Assembly (NCBI RefSeq): GCF_002939785.1 | Contig: NZ_MDEC01000003.1 | Span: 1 to 64,000, forward strand | DNA from: Xanthomonas codiaei | GTDB lineage: Bacteria > Pseudomonadota > Gammaproteobacteria > Xanthomonadales > Xanthomonadaceae | Length of the DNA: 64,000 nt | Direction of reading: 5' to 3' | In this document: one piece after another, positions 8,244-16,934 of the stretch | How the letters are laid out: each line of letters starts with the position of its first letter | Numbering within the stretch: the first letter of the stretch is position 1 | Position numbers and translations under genes: made by a program | Notes under the pieces: model-generated | Told to the model about the DNA's origin: nothing | Database searches by the model: none | What the model saw: the letters and a program-made list of their open reading frames with translations, nothing else

Positions 8244-8849
8244 ATGCCACCGCTCACCCCCCAACGTGCCGCCGTGCTGGCGTTTCTGCAGGAGCAAGCC
8301 ATGGCAGGGGTCTCTCCCAGCCTGGCCGAGATCGCGCAGGCGTTCGGGTTCGCCTCGCGCACCGCGGCGCAGAAGCATGTGCAGGCGCTGGCCGAGGCCG
8401 GCTTGATCGAACTGCGGCCCAATCAGAAGCGCGGTATCCGCGTGCCGGGCAGTGACGGGCGCGATGCCTTGCTGGCGTTGCCGGTGCTGGGGCGGGTGGC
8501 GGCCGGCGTGCCGATCGGCGCGGATATCGGCCTGGACCGGCAACTGTGGCTGGACCGCGCGCTGTTTTCGCTGCGGCCGGATTACCTGCTCAAGGTGCAG
8601 GGCGATTCGATGATCGACGACGGCATCCTGGACGGCGACCTGGTCGGCGTGCACCGCAGCAACGAGGCGCGCGATGGGCAGATCGTGGTGGCGCGGGTGG
8701 ATGGCGAAATCACCATCAAGCGGCTGGAGCGTGGCGCAGAGCGTATCCGCCTGCTGCCGCGCAACCGCGCGCATGCGCCGATCGTGGTGCCGGCCGATGC
8801 CGACTTCGCGATCGAAGGGCTCTACTGCGGCCTGATCCGGCAGGGTTGA
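8244..8849 (+). CDS. lexA2: LexA2, SOS repressor of the mutagenesis cassette
   Basis: 201 residues. The winged-helix domain (1-65) contains PSLAEIAQAFGFASRTAAQK as the recognition region. The self-cleavage site is Ala87-Gly88 in RVAAGVPIGAD, with catalytic Ser122 (VQGDSMIDDG) and Lys159 (EITIKR). All the residues needed for RecA-stimulated autocleavage are present. Xanthomonas has two LexA proteins; this one is recognised as LexA2 because it heads the imuA-imuB-dnaE2 cassette and has the TGTACAAATGTACA operator just upstream. The ATG at 8244 starts the conserved domain and leaves the operator outside the gene. imuA begins two bases after its stop. Confidence 0.93.
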   Translation: MPPLTPQRAAVLAFLQEQAMAGVSPSLAEIAQAFGFASRTAAQKHVQALAEAGLIELRPNQKRGIRVPGSDGRDALLALPVLGRVAAGVPIGADIGLDRQLWLDRALFSLRPDYLLKVQGDSMIDDGILDGDLVGVHRSNEARDGQIVVARVDGEITIKRLERGAERIRLLPRNRAHAPIVVPADADFAIEGLYCGLIRQG

Positions 8850-8850
8850 G

Positions 8851-9501
8851 ATGAGCGAGCCGGTGCAACTGCGACAGTACGGCAATGCGGCGGTGGCGAT
8901 GCCGCTGGATGCGTTGCTGGCGGCGCGCACGGTATGGCGGGCCGGCCACGGCACGGCCACCGTCGGCGGCGGCGAAGCCACCGGGCATGCCGGGCTGGAT
9001 GCGGTGCTGCCCGATGGTGGCTGGCCGCGGCGCGCGCTGACCGAACTGTTGCTGCCCGCCCATGGCATCGGCGAGATCGCCTTGCTGCTGCCCACGCTGG
9101 CGCGCATGACCGGTGCCGGCAGCCGGGTGGTGCTGGTGGCGCCGCCGTTCATTCCGTATGCGCCGGCCTGGCAGGCGGGTGGGGTGGTGCTGCAACAGCT
9201 GGAGGTGGTGCAGGCCGAGCCGCGCGAAGCGCTGTGGGCGTTCGAGCAATGCCTGCGCAGCGGGGCCTGTGCGGCGGTGCTGGGTTGGCCGAAGACCGGC
9301 GATGCCCGTGCGCTGCGGCGCCTGCAGGTGGCAGCCGACAGCGGCAACTGCTGCGCGTTCGCGTTGCGCGACCGCCGGCACGCGGTCAATGCATCGCCGG
9401 CGGCGCTGCGGCTGGAATTCCTGCCCGAGCGCGATGCCTGGCAGGTGCGCAAGTGCCGCGGCGGGCAGGTGCCCTCGCAGCCGCTGCGGCTGGCGCATTG
9501 A
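8851..9501 (+). CDS. imuA: ImuA, RecA-like component of the mutasome
   Basis: 216 residues, the usual ImuA length. ImuA is a RecA/SulA-like protein that works with ImuB and DnaE2 in damage-induced mutagenesis. The segment GLDAVLPDGGWPRRALTELL and the following LLLPTLARM match the RecA-fold start of the family. ATP-binding residues are degenerate, as is usual for ImuA. It is separated from lexA2 by one base, and its stop is seven bases before the imuB start, so one transcript under LexA2 control is expected. Confidence 0.88.
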   Translation: MSEPVQLRQYGNAAVAMPLDALLAARTVWRAGHGTATVGGGEATGHAGLDAVLPDGGWPRRALTELLLPAHGIGEIALLLPTLARMTGAGSRVVLVAPPFIPYAPAWQAGGVVLQQLEVVQAEPREALWAFEQCLRSGACAAVLGWPKTGDARALRRLQVAADSGNCCAFALRDRRHAVNASPAALRLEFLPERDAWQVRKCRGGQVPSQPLRLAH

Positions 9502-9508
9502 GGCGCGC

Positions 9509-10927
9509 ATGTTGTGGGCCTGCCTATTGCTGCCACAGCTGGCGCTGGACGCTGTCCTGCGGCGCATGGAAGAACCGCAGGCGCCGCTGGTGCTGGTGCA
9601 GGGGCCGGCGCAGCTGCGCAGCCTGCATTCGGTCAATGCCGCGGCCGCCGCGGCCGGCTTGAAGGCGGGCATGCGGTTGTCGGCGGCGCATGCGCTGATG
9701 ACGCAGGTGCGCACCATCGATTACGACGCGCAGAACGAAGCGCGCACGCAGCGGTTTCTTGCGGCCTGGGCATACCGGCATAGCTCGCTGGTGAGCCAGC
9801 AGTGGTCGCGCGCTATCGTGCTGGAAGCGGCAGCCAGCTTCCGCTTGTTCGGCCCCTGGCCACGCTTCGAGCGCCGCTTGCGCGACGAACTGCAGGCGTT
9901 GGGCTTCCAGCACCGGCTTGCGCTGGCGCCCACGCCGCGCGCGGCGCGGGTGCTGGCCGGCCTGCGCGATGGCATGGTGGTGACCGAACTGCCGGCCTTG
10001 CACCGCACGCTGGACACCGTGCCGGTGCGCCGCGCGGCCTTGCCGGGCGATGCCGGCGAGCGCCTGCAGCACATGGGCCTGCGCACGCTCGCCGCAGTCC
10101 GTGCGCTGCCGCGCGATGGCCTGCGCCGGCGTTTCGGGGCCGGCCTGCTGGAACATCTGGACCGTCTCTACGGCGATGCCGATGACCCGCTGGACTGCTA
10201 TGCGCCGCCGGACCATTTCGACCAGCGCGTGGAGCTGGGCTACGAGGTGGAAACGCACCCGGCCTTGCTGTTCCCGCTGCGCCGGTTGATCGGCGACCTA
10301 TGCACCTATCTGTCGATCCGCGATGGTGGCGTGCAGCGTTTCCTGCTGCGGCTGGAGCACGAAGAAGGCGCCACCGACGTCGAGATCGGCCTGCTCACGC
10401 CTGAGCGTGCGCCCACGCTGTTGTTCGAGCTGGCCCGTAACCGGCTGGAACGGGTGGAGATTCCGCGGCCAGTGGTGGCGATGCGCCTGCTGGCCAAGCA
10501 GCTGCCGCCGTTCGTGCCGGCCATGCGCGACCTGTTCGATCAACGCGCACAGCAGTCGGTGGACTGGCCGCAGCTGCGCGAGCGGCTGCGTGCGCGGCTG
10601 GGCGACGAGGCGGTGTACCGCGTGTTGCCCGCCGACGATCCGCGCCCGGAGCGTGCTTGGCGCCGCGCCATCGGCGATGCGGTGCACGACGCCACCGCGC
10701 CGGCGCGTCCGCCGCGGCCTACCTGGCTGCTGCCGCAACCGGTGCCGCTGCACGATCCGCAACTGCGCATCGTGTCCGGCCCGGAGCGCCTGGAAAGCGG
10801 TTGGTGGGACGACGACGAGGCACGGCGCGACTACTACGTGGTGGAAACCGCGCGCGGCCGGCGCGCCTGGGTGTTTGCCGCGCCCGGCCGCGTGGAAGGG
10901 TGGATGCTGCATGGGTGGTTTGCGTGA
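9509..10927 (+). CDS. imuB: ImuB, catalytically inactive Y-family polymerase homologue
   Basis: 472 residues. ImuB is a Y-family fold protein that lacks the catalytic acidic residues and acts as hub between the beta clamp, ImuA and DnaE2. The amino end (MLWACLLLPQLALDAV) replaces the usual DxDxFFA polymerase motif, in keeping with inactivity. SFRLFGP marks the family's central conserved segment. A possible clamp-binding motif QLPPF lies past the middle (about residue 331); it is a weaker match than the QLPLW of other ImuB proteins. The ATG at 9509 follows the imuA stop directly; a longer frame upstream overlaps imuA and is not used. Confidence 0.9.
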   Translation: MLWACLLLPQLALDAVLRRMEEPQAPLVLVQGPAQLRSLHSVNAAAAAAGLKAGMRLSAAHALMTQVRTIDYDAQNEARTQRFLAAWAYRHSSLVSQQWSRAIVLEAAASFRLFGPWPRFERRLRDELQALGFQHRLALAPTPRAARVLAGLRDGMVVTELPALHRTLDTVPVRRAALPGDAGERLQHMGLRTLAAVRALPRDGLRRRFGAGLLEHLDRLYGDADDPLDCYAPPDHFDQRVELGYEVETHPALLFPLRRLIGDLCTYLSIRDGGVQRFLLRLEHEEGATDVEIGLLTPERAPTLLFELARNRLERVEIPRPVVAMRLLAKQLPPFVPAMRDLFDQRAQQSVDWPQLRERLRARLGDEAVYRVLPADDPRPERAWRRAIGDAVHDATAPARPPRPTWLLPQPVPLHDPQLRIVSGPERLESGWWDDDEARRDYYVVETARGRRAWVFAAPGRVEGWMLHGWFA

Positions 10928-11099
10928 TCGGGTGCATGCGCGTGCGGTCTGCGGGCACGTCCTTGCCGACTGCTGATGGCGGCGATGATCCAGGCAGTCG
11001 CTGCCAGCGCTGCAGGCTGTCCGCAGCAGGGTCTGTGCAGCGCTTTGCCGCGCATGCAGACGTGCTTGTGGCAAAGCGCGCTGTCGAAGACGTTCGGCC

Positions 11100-14000
11100 A
11101 TGAGTTGGGATGACGCCGTCGATGGGGTGGACCGCGAGACGCCCGGCGGGCGCATGCCGCGTGCCTGGAACGTGGCCGCACGGCTGCGCGCGGCCAACGA
11201 TGACATCGCCCAGACCCAGGATGCCGATGGCCTGCCTGCATATGCCGAGCTGCATTGCCTGTCGGACTTTTCGTTTTTGCGTGGTGCGTCCAGTGCCGAG
11301 CAGTTGTTTTCCCGCGCGCAGCACTGCGGCTACAGCGCGCTGGCGGTCACCGACGAATGCTCGCTGGCCGGCATCGTGCGCGGCCTGGAAGCATCGCGCG
11401 CCACCGGAGTGCGGTTGATCGTCGGCAGCGAATTCACGCTGGTCGATGGCACTCGCTTCGTGCTGCTGGTGGAACATGCGCAAGGCTATCCGCAGCTGTG
11501 TGCGCTGATCACCACTGCGCGGCGCGCGGCAGGCAAAGGCGCCTATCGGTTGGGGCGTGCCGAGGTGGAGGCACAGTTCCGCGCCGGGGTGCCGGGCGTA
11601 TTCGCGTTGTGGTTGCCCGGTGTGCAGCCGCAGGCCGAGCAGGGCGCGTGGTTGCAGCAGGTATTCGGCGAGCGTGCGTTCCTGGCGGTGGAGCTGCATC
11701 GCGAACAGGACGACGCCGCGCGCCTGCAGGCGCTGCAACTGCTGGCCCAGCGCCTGGGCATGACCGCATTGGCCAGTGGCGATGTGCATATGGCGCAACG
11801 CCGCGAGCGCATCGTGCAGGACACCCTGACCGCCATCCGCCACACCCTGCCGCTGGCCGAGTGCGGCGCGTACCTGTTCCGCAATGGCGAGCGGCATCTG
11901 CGCACCCGGCGCGCGCTGGGCAACATCTATCCGCCGGCCTTGCTGCAGGCCAGCGTGACATTGGCGCAGCGCTGCACGTTCGATATTTCCAAGCTCGAGT
12001 ACACCTATCCCAGGGAGCTGGTGCCTGAAGGGCATACGCCTGCCAGTTATTTGCGTCAGCTCACCGAGGCCGGCATCCGGGAGCGCTGGCCTGATGGGGT
12101 GCCAAGAAAAATACGTGATGACATCGAAAAAGAACTGGAGCTGATCGCCTACAAGAAGTACGAGGCATTTTTTCTCACCGTACAGGATGTGGTGCAGTTT
12201 GCCCGGTCCAAGAAAATCCTGTGTCAGGGCCGTGGGTCTTCAGCAAATTCGGCAGTCTGCTATGCGCTCGGCATCACCTCGGTAGATCCGATCAAGACAC
12301 GATTGTTGATCTCGCGCTTCCTGTCCAAGGCGCGCAACGAGCCGCCGGATATCGACGTGGATTTCGAGCACGAACGCCGCGAGGAAGTGCTGCAGTACGT
12401 CTACAACAAGTATGGCCGTGAGCGCGCCGCGCTGGCAGCCACGGTGATCTGCTACCGCGGAAAAAGCGCCGTACGCGACGTGGCCAAGGCCTTCAGCTTG
12501 CCGCCGGACCAGATCGCCTTGCTGGCCAATTGCTATGGCTGGGGCAATGGCGATACGCCGATGCAGCAGCGCATCGAAGAAGCCGGCTTCGATCCGGCCA
12601 ACCCGCTGATCGACAAGATCCTTAAAGTGACCGAGCACTTGCGCGATCACCCGCGCCATCTGTCCCAGCATGTCGGCGGGTTCGTCATCTCCGACGAACC
12701 GCTGTCGTTGCTGGTGCCGGTGGAGAACGCGGCCATGGCTGATCGCACCATCATCCAGTGGGACAAGGACGATCTGGAAACCATGAAGCTGCTCAAGGTC
12801 GATTGCCTGGCCCTGGGCATGCTCACCTGCATCCGCAAGACGCTGGATCTGGTAAGCGGCCACCGTGGTCGCGATTACACACTGGCCACGCTGCCCGATG
12901 AGGATGCGCCGACCTACAAGATGATCCAGCGTGCCGATACGGTGGGTGTGTTCCAGATCGAATCGCGCGCTCAGATGGCGATGCTGCCGCGTCTCAAGCC
13001 TGCCGTGTTCTACGATCTGGTGATCGAGGTGGCGATCGTGCGGCCAGGTCCGATCCAGGGCGACATGGTGCACCCGTATCTGCAACGTCGCAAAGACAGC
13101 AGCCTGATCAGTTATCCCTCCGAAGGCGTGGAGAAGATTCTCGGGCCAACCCTGGGAATCCCCCTGTTTCAGGAGCAGGTGATGGAACTGGTGATCCATG
13201 CAGGCTACGAGCCTGATGAGGCCGACAATCTACGCCGCTCGATGGCAGCCTGGCGGCGCGGCGGCGACATGGAATCGCATCGCGTGCGCATACGTGCCCT
13301 GATGGAACGCAAAGGCTACGCTTCCACCTTCATCGACCAGATCTTCGAACAGATCAAGGGTTTCGGCTCCTACGGGTTTCCGCAGAGCCATGCCGCCTCG
13401 TTCGCCAAGCTCGTCTATGCCAGCTGCTGGCTCAAGCGTCACGAGCCGGCGGCGTTTGCCTGCGGCCTGCTCAATGCGCAGCCGATGGGCTTCTATTCGG
13501 CCAGCCAGATCGTGCAGGATGCGCGCCGCGGCAGCCCGGAGCGCCAGCCGGTGGAGGTGTTGCCGGTGGATGTGCTGCACAGCGACTGGGACAACAGCCT
13601 GGTCAGCGGGCGGCCGTGGCGCAGCGATGCCGATCCCGGCGAGCAACCGGCGATCCGCCTGGGCATGCGCCAGGTCAGCGGCTTGTCGAAAGAGGCGGCC
13701 ATACGCATCGTCGCAGCACGCGCGCAACGCGCCTTCGCCGATATCGGCGACCTGTGCCTGCGCGCCGCACTCGACGAAAAGGCGCGCCTGGCACTGGCCG
13801 AAGCCGGCGCGCTGCAGTCGATGGTGGGCAACCGCAACGCCGCGCGCTGGGCCATGGCCGGGGTGGAAGCGCGGCGGCCATTGCTGCCGGGCAGCCCGGC
13901 CGAACGCCCGGTGCATTTCGAGGCGCCGCGCGCCGGCGAGGAGATCCTGGCCGATTACCGCACGGTGGGCTTGAGCCTGCGCCAGCACCCGATGGCGCTG

Positions 14001-14348
14001 CTGCGCCCGCAGATGCTGCAGCGGCGCATCCTGGGCCTGCGCGAGCTGCAGGGCCGCCGCCACGGCAGCGGCGTACACGTGGCCGGGCTGGTCACCCAGC
14101 GCCAGCGTCCGGCCACCGCCAAGGGCACCATCTTCGTCACCCTGGAAGACGAACACGGCATGATCAACGTCATCGTCTGGGCGCACCTGGCGTTGCGCCG
14201 CCGCCGCGCACTGCTGGAATCGCGCCTGCTCGCGGTGCGCGGCCGCTGGGAGCGTGTGGACGGCGTGGAGCACCTGATCGCCGGCGATCTGTACGACCTC
14301 AGTCAATTGCTCGGCCAGATGCAGCTGCCTTCGCGCGATTTCCACTAA
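11100..14348 (+). CDS. dnaE2: DnaE2 (ImuC), error-prone DNA polymerase III alpha subunit
   Basis: 1082 residues. The PHP domain is at the amino end ([17 protein letters not shown]). The polymerase active site PDIDVDFE has Asp417 and Asp419. The core continues through [21 protein letters not shown] and [13 protein letters not shown]. An OB domain is at the carboxyl end. It lacks the length and tail of the replicative DnaE, as expected for DnaE2. This polymerase performs translesion synthesis with ImuA and ImuB. It lies 172 bases after imuB on the same strand, and no second LexA2 box is visible in that gap, so it probably depends on the upstream operator. Codon use in about 12000-13350 looks less GC-biased than the rest. 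Confidence 0.93.
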   Translation: MSWDDAVDGVDRETPGGRMPRAWNVAARLRAANDDIAQTQDADGLPAYAELHCLSDFSFLRGASSAEQLFSRAQHCGYSALAVTDECSLAGIVRGLEASRATGVRLIVGSEFTLVDGTRFVLLVEHAQGYPQLCALITTARRAAGKGAYRLGRAEVEAQFRAGVPGVFALWLPGVQPQAEQGAWLQQVFGERAFLAVELHREQDDAARLQALQLLAQRLGMTALASGDVHMAQRRERIVQDTLTAIRHTLPLAECGAYLFRNGERHLRTRRALGNIYPPALLQASVTLAQRCTFDISKLEYTYPRELVPEGHTPASYLRQLTEAGIRERWPDGVPRKIRDDIEKELELIAYKKYEAFFLTVQDVVQFARSKKILCQGRGSSANSAVCYALGITSVDPIKTRLLISRFLSKARNEPPDIDVDFEHERREEVLQYVYNKYGRERAALAATVICYRGKSAVRDVAKAFSLPPDQIALLANCYGWGNGDTPMQQRIEEAGFDPANPLIDKILKVTEHLRDHPRHLSQHVGGFVISDEPLSLLVPVENAAMADRTIIQWDKDDLETMKLLKVDCLALGMLTCIRKTLDLVSGHRGRDYTLATLPDEDAPTYKMIQRADTVGVFQIESRAQMAMLPRLKPAVFYDLVIEVAIVRPGPIQGDMVHPYLQRRKDSSLISYPSEGVEKILGPTLGIPLFQEQVMELVIHAGYEPDEADNLRRSMAAWRRGGDMESHRVRIRALMERKGYASTFIDQIFEQIKGFGSYGFPQSHAASFAKLVYASCWLKRHEPAAFACGLLNAQPMGFYSASQIVQDARRGSPERQPVEVLPVDVLHSDWDNSLVSGRPWRSDADPGEQPAIRLGMRQVSGLSKEAAIRIVAARAQRAFADIGDLCLRAALDEKARLALAEAGALQSMVGNRNAARWAMAGVEARRPLLPGSPAERPVHFEAPRAGEEILADYRTVGLSLRQHPMALLRPQMLQRRILGLRELQGRRHGSGVHVAGLVTQRQRPATAKGTIFVTLEDEHGMINVIVWAHLALRRRRALLESRLLAVRGRWERVDGVEHLIAGDLYDLSQLLGQMQLPSRDFH

Positions 14349-14489
14349 GAGCGGCTAACAAAACGTAGCGAGCGGTCGTCAGGTGGATGCGGACGGCGCG
14401 GAGGAACCGCAGTGTACGAGTGGTACATGCCGCACCGAGCACCGACCGCGCCCGCCTGGCGCCCGCGCAGTCGTTTTGCCAGCTGCTCT
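14348..14489. repeat. Xanthomonas-type intergenic repeat with terminal inverted repeats
   Basis: The ends are imperfect inverted repeats of 18 bp: AGAGCGGCTAACAAAACG at 14348-14365 and CGTTTTGCCAGCTGCTCT at 14472-14489, 15 of 18 pairing. Complementarity continues inward more loosely (TCGTCAGG against CCTGGCGCC). The element begins on the dnaE2 stop codon, so it may also end transcription. A second, shorter copy lies at 46494-46540 (29 of 32 identical over the first 32 bases). It looks like a non-autonomous palindromic element (REP/MITE class); no transposase is present. Confidence 0.7.
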
Positions 14490-15215
14490 AACGACGACCA
14501 ACACGATTGCTGCGTGTGCGCCGAGGCCGACGTCGCCTGCGCCCTCCAAGTCTGCATGCGACACGGCTGACCGCCGCGGTGAATATGTGCCGTGCGTATC
14601 CACCTGACGGCAGCTGCACAAGCCCTTGGGCTGCTCCATTCCCGATCACCGACACCACGGCCAGGCCCGTGCTTCGAATCGGCAGGTGCCGCCCGTATCC
14701 CCAAAAAGGCCGGCGTGTTCCTGCCAGCCCGGGTACGCGTCGCCCCGGGTCCGGGCAGTACGATCACTTCGCCTCGGCCATCGGTCAGGCTGCGTGGACG
14801 TTCCGTGCCGGCGCGTTGCATTGCGACATTGCCGCCGATCGCAGCCGCACCGGCATCGGCCCAACTGGCCCTGCGCATGCACGCCCGATCACGGGTAAGG
14901 GCGACCACCCGCACTCGCGCACCCGGATAACGCGGGCGTTCCGCGCGTGGGTGCTTCGTCGCGGCATTGCCGCCAGTCACCTGCCGCGCCATCATCGGGC
15001 GCCGGCGCCGATAGGCTTCCGGCTTTCCATGGATGGCCGGGCTCGCCAAGGCGGGGGTATCCCGGTACGTCTGCCGGACAATGCCTGGGTCGTGCCCAGC
15101 GGCCTCACGCGCAGGTGAATCCGACCACGCGCGAGTCACCGGGAACCAACCGGTCTGTGCTACACCATGCACTCCCGCGCACCGCGCGGCCTGTCCCTTC
15201 ACCCACGAGGCGATC
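14490..15215. other. Long stretch without a convincing gene; decayed repeat sequence
   Basis: About 720 bases between dnaE2 and the HDOD gene. Open frames on both strands have no family features and reach into the flanking repeat, which suggests they are chance frames. The stretch 14797-14843 resembles 14935-14981 (both contain GCGTTCCG-like and CATTGCCGCC blocks), spaced about 138 bases, which suggests an old tandem duplication. No promoter or RNA gene is recognised. Confidence 0.45.
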
Positions 15216-16034
15216 ATGAAGTTGGAGGCGTTGTTCGACCAGTTGCACACCTTGCCCACCGTGCCCAAGGTGGCGCAGGACCTGATCCGTCAGTTCGACG
15301 ATCCGGACACCAATATCGATACGCTGGCGCACACCATCGAGCGCGATCCGGTGATCGCCGCCAAGGTGCTGCGGCTGGCCAATTCGGCGCGCTTCCATGG
15401 CCTGCGCGATTCCACCAGCGTGGAAGATGCCGCCATGCGCCTGGGCTTCAATACGTTGCGCACGCTGGTGCTGGCCTCGGCGATGACCGGCGCCTTCCGT
15501 GCCGGCCCGGGTTTCGACCTCAAGGCATTCTGGCGCCACAGTTTCGAAGTGGCCGGCATCTGCCGCCTGCTGGCGCGCCAGCACGGGCTCGATCCGGAGA
15601 CCGCCTTCACCTGCGGCATGATGCACAACATCGGCGAGCTGCTGATCCAGTCCGGCGCGCCGGAGTACGCCAGCCGCATCAACCACGAGACCTCGTCCGC
15701 CGGCCATGCCGCCGAAGAAACCCTGCAACTTGGCTTCGGCTATCCGGAGGTAGGTGCCGAGCTGGCGCGCCGCTGGCAGTTGCCGAGCGTGATCCAGGAC
15801 GCCATTGCCTACCAGGTGCGCCCCGCGGCCGCGCCGGATGGAGCACGGATGCCGCTGCTGGTCGCCCAGGCAGCGCAGGTTTCCGACGCGCTGCACGCCC
15901 ATGGCGGCGCCACCCCGGCGGCGCTGGAAGCGGTGCGTGGGCCGCTGATGGATGGCGTGGACCTGGAGGCGCTGTTCACCGCGCTGCCGGATGTCATCGA
16001 GGCCGATCGCGCGTTCGCCGAACTGCTGCACTGA
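15216..16034 (+). CDS. HDOD domain signalling protein
   Basis: 272 residues, almost wholly one HDOD domain. Visible hallmarks are LPTVPKVAQDLIRQF near the amino end, IERDPVIAAKVLRLANSA, GFNTLRTLVLASAM, and FTCGMMHNIGELLI, which keeps an HN in place of the HD pair of catalytic HD phosphodiesterases. HDOD proteins in xanthomonads act in signalling, often through protein contacts rather than catalysis. The ATG at 15216 begins the conserved domain. It is a single-gene unit, convergent with the next gene at an 18-base gap. The specific pathway is not evident. Confidence 0.85.
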   Translation: MKLEALFDQLHTLPTVPKVAQDLIRQFDDPDTNIDTLAHTIERDPVIAAKVLRLANSARFHGLRDSTSVEDAAMRLGFNTLRTLVLASAMTGAFRAGPGFDLKAFWRHSFEVAGICRLLARQHGLDPETAFTCGMMHNIGELLIQSGAPEYASRINHETSSAGHAAEETLQLGFGYPEVGAELARRWQLPSVIQDAIAYQVRPAAAPDGARMPLLVAQAAQVSDALHAHGGATPAALEAVRGPLMDGVDLEALFTALPDVIEADRAFAELLH

Positions 16035-16052
16035 ACAGTGCCTGCCGCTGCG

Positions 16053-16568
16053 TCACTCCAGGCGCAGCGGCTCGAACGCGCAGTCGACCGCGCTCCGGAT
16101 CTCCCCGCCCCGCGGACAGGCATAGAATTGCTCCCGCCCGGGGGCCGGTGTTTCTTCATCGAGCTGCCAGCGGGATGGGTCCTGCAGGGTGACGATCAGA
16201 TTGCGTTGCGTCTGCGGCGTTAGACGGTCGAAGTAGGCCAGATCCACCTGCGTGCCGGCGCGCAACGTGTAGCTGCAATTGACCAGCACCCCGGTGCTGG
16301 GCGCCGCAGCGGCGAGGGTGCCGTAGTAGAGCGCCGATGACAGATGCCGTGGGCTGCCCGCGTTGGGTTTCAGCGTACTGGCCCACACGCCGTTCCCGGA
16401 GCCGACGTTGAGCCGGACAGGGGCGCGATAGCGCCCAGCCTGGTAGTGCACCGTTTCAGGCGCCGGGCATCGTGCCAGGTCCTGGGCAGGCTGCTTGCCG
16501 GATGCACTGGCTGCGGCAGGCGGCAGCAGCATGCCGGCCAGAATCAACGGTGTCAGTGGACGGATCAT
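16053..16568 (-). CDS. Secreted protein of unknown function
   Basis: 171 residues. The amino end MIRPLTPLILAGMLLPPAAA with SASG is a clear Sec signal peptide, so export to the periplasm is expected. The mature part has four cysteines (RCPAP, VNCSY, YACPRG, DCAFEP) that could form two disulphides and reads as a mainly beta domain. I do not recognise the family. The start at 16568 is set by the signal peptide; the frame stays open upstream but with no protein-like content. Confidence 0.65.
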   Translation of the reverse strand: MIRPLTPLILAGMLLPPAAASASGKQPAQDLARCPAPETVHYQAGRYRAPVRLNVGSGNGVWASTLKPNAGSPRHLSSALYYGTLAAAAPSTGVLVNCSYTLRAGTQVDLAYFDRLTPQTQRNLIVTLQDPSRWQLDEETPAPGREQFYACPRGGEIRSAVDCAFEPLRLE

Positions 16569-16934
16569 GTGTCGGACCTTCGGGCACGCGGCCGCGGTGT
16601 GCAATGGATGGCCGATGAAAGCGACCTTGGCGGTCAGCGCACGCCGTATCGGCCGGAGCGGGGCGCACAGGCTCGTGTCGACGCGCTGCTGTGCACGACG
16701 ATAGCGAGCGCCGCGTCCCGACTGGCGCGGTGTGCGAACCGGCGGCGCCACGGGCGCACCGATCCACACGGGCTGCCGCCTGTTCGCGTCTGCATTGCGC
16801 CACGCAAGGCATCGCTGTCGATGCCTGTGCGCCACACGCCATAGCGTGCACACTGTCACGCCGCGCCGCAGCTGGACTCAGCTGGGCGCAGGCGCTAGCG
16901 TGGTGCGGATTTTTTGCCTACAGGGGAATGCCCA

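Noticed and set aside
10928..11099. A second LexA2 operator before dnaE2
   Set aside because: No TGTACA palindrome is present in the gap.
14345..15268. 307-codon minus-strand frame between dnaE2 and the HDOD gene
   Set aside because: It translates the repeat element and decayed repeat DNA and overlaps the HDOD start; no protein-like features.
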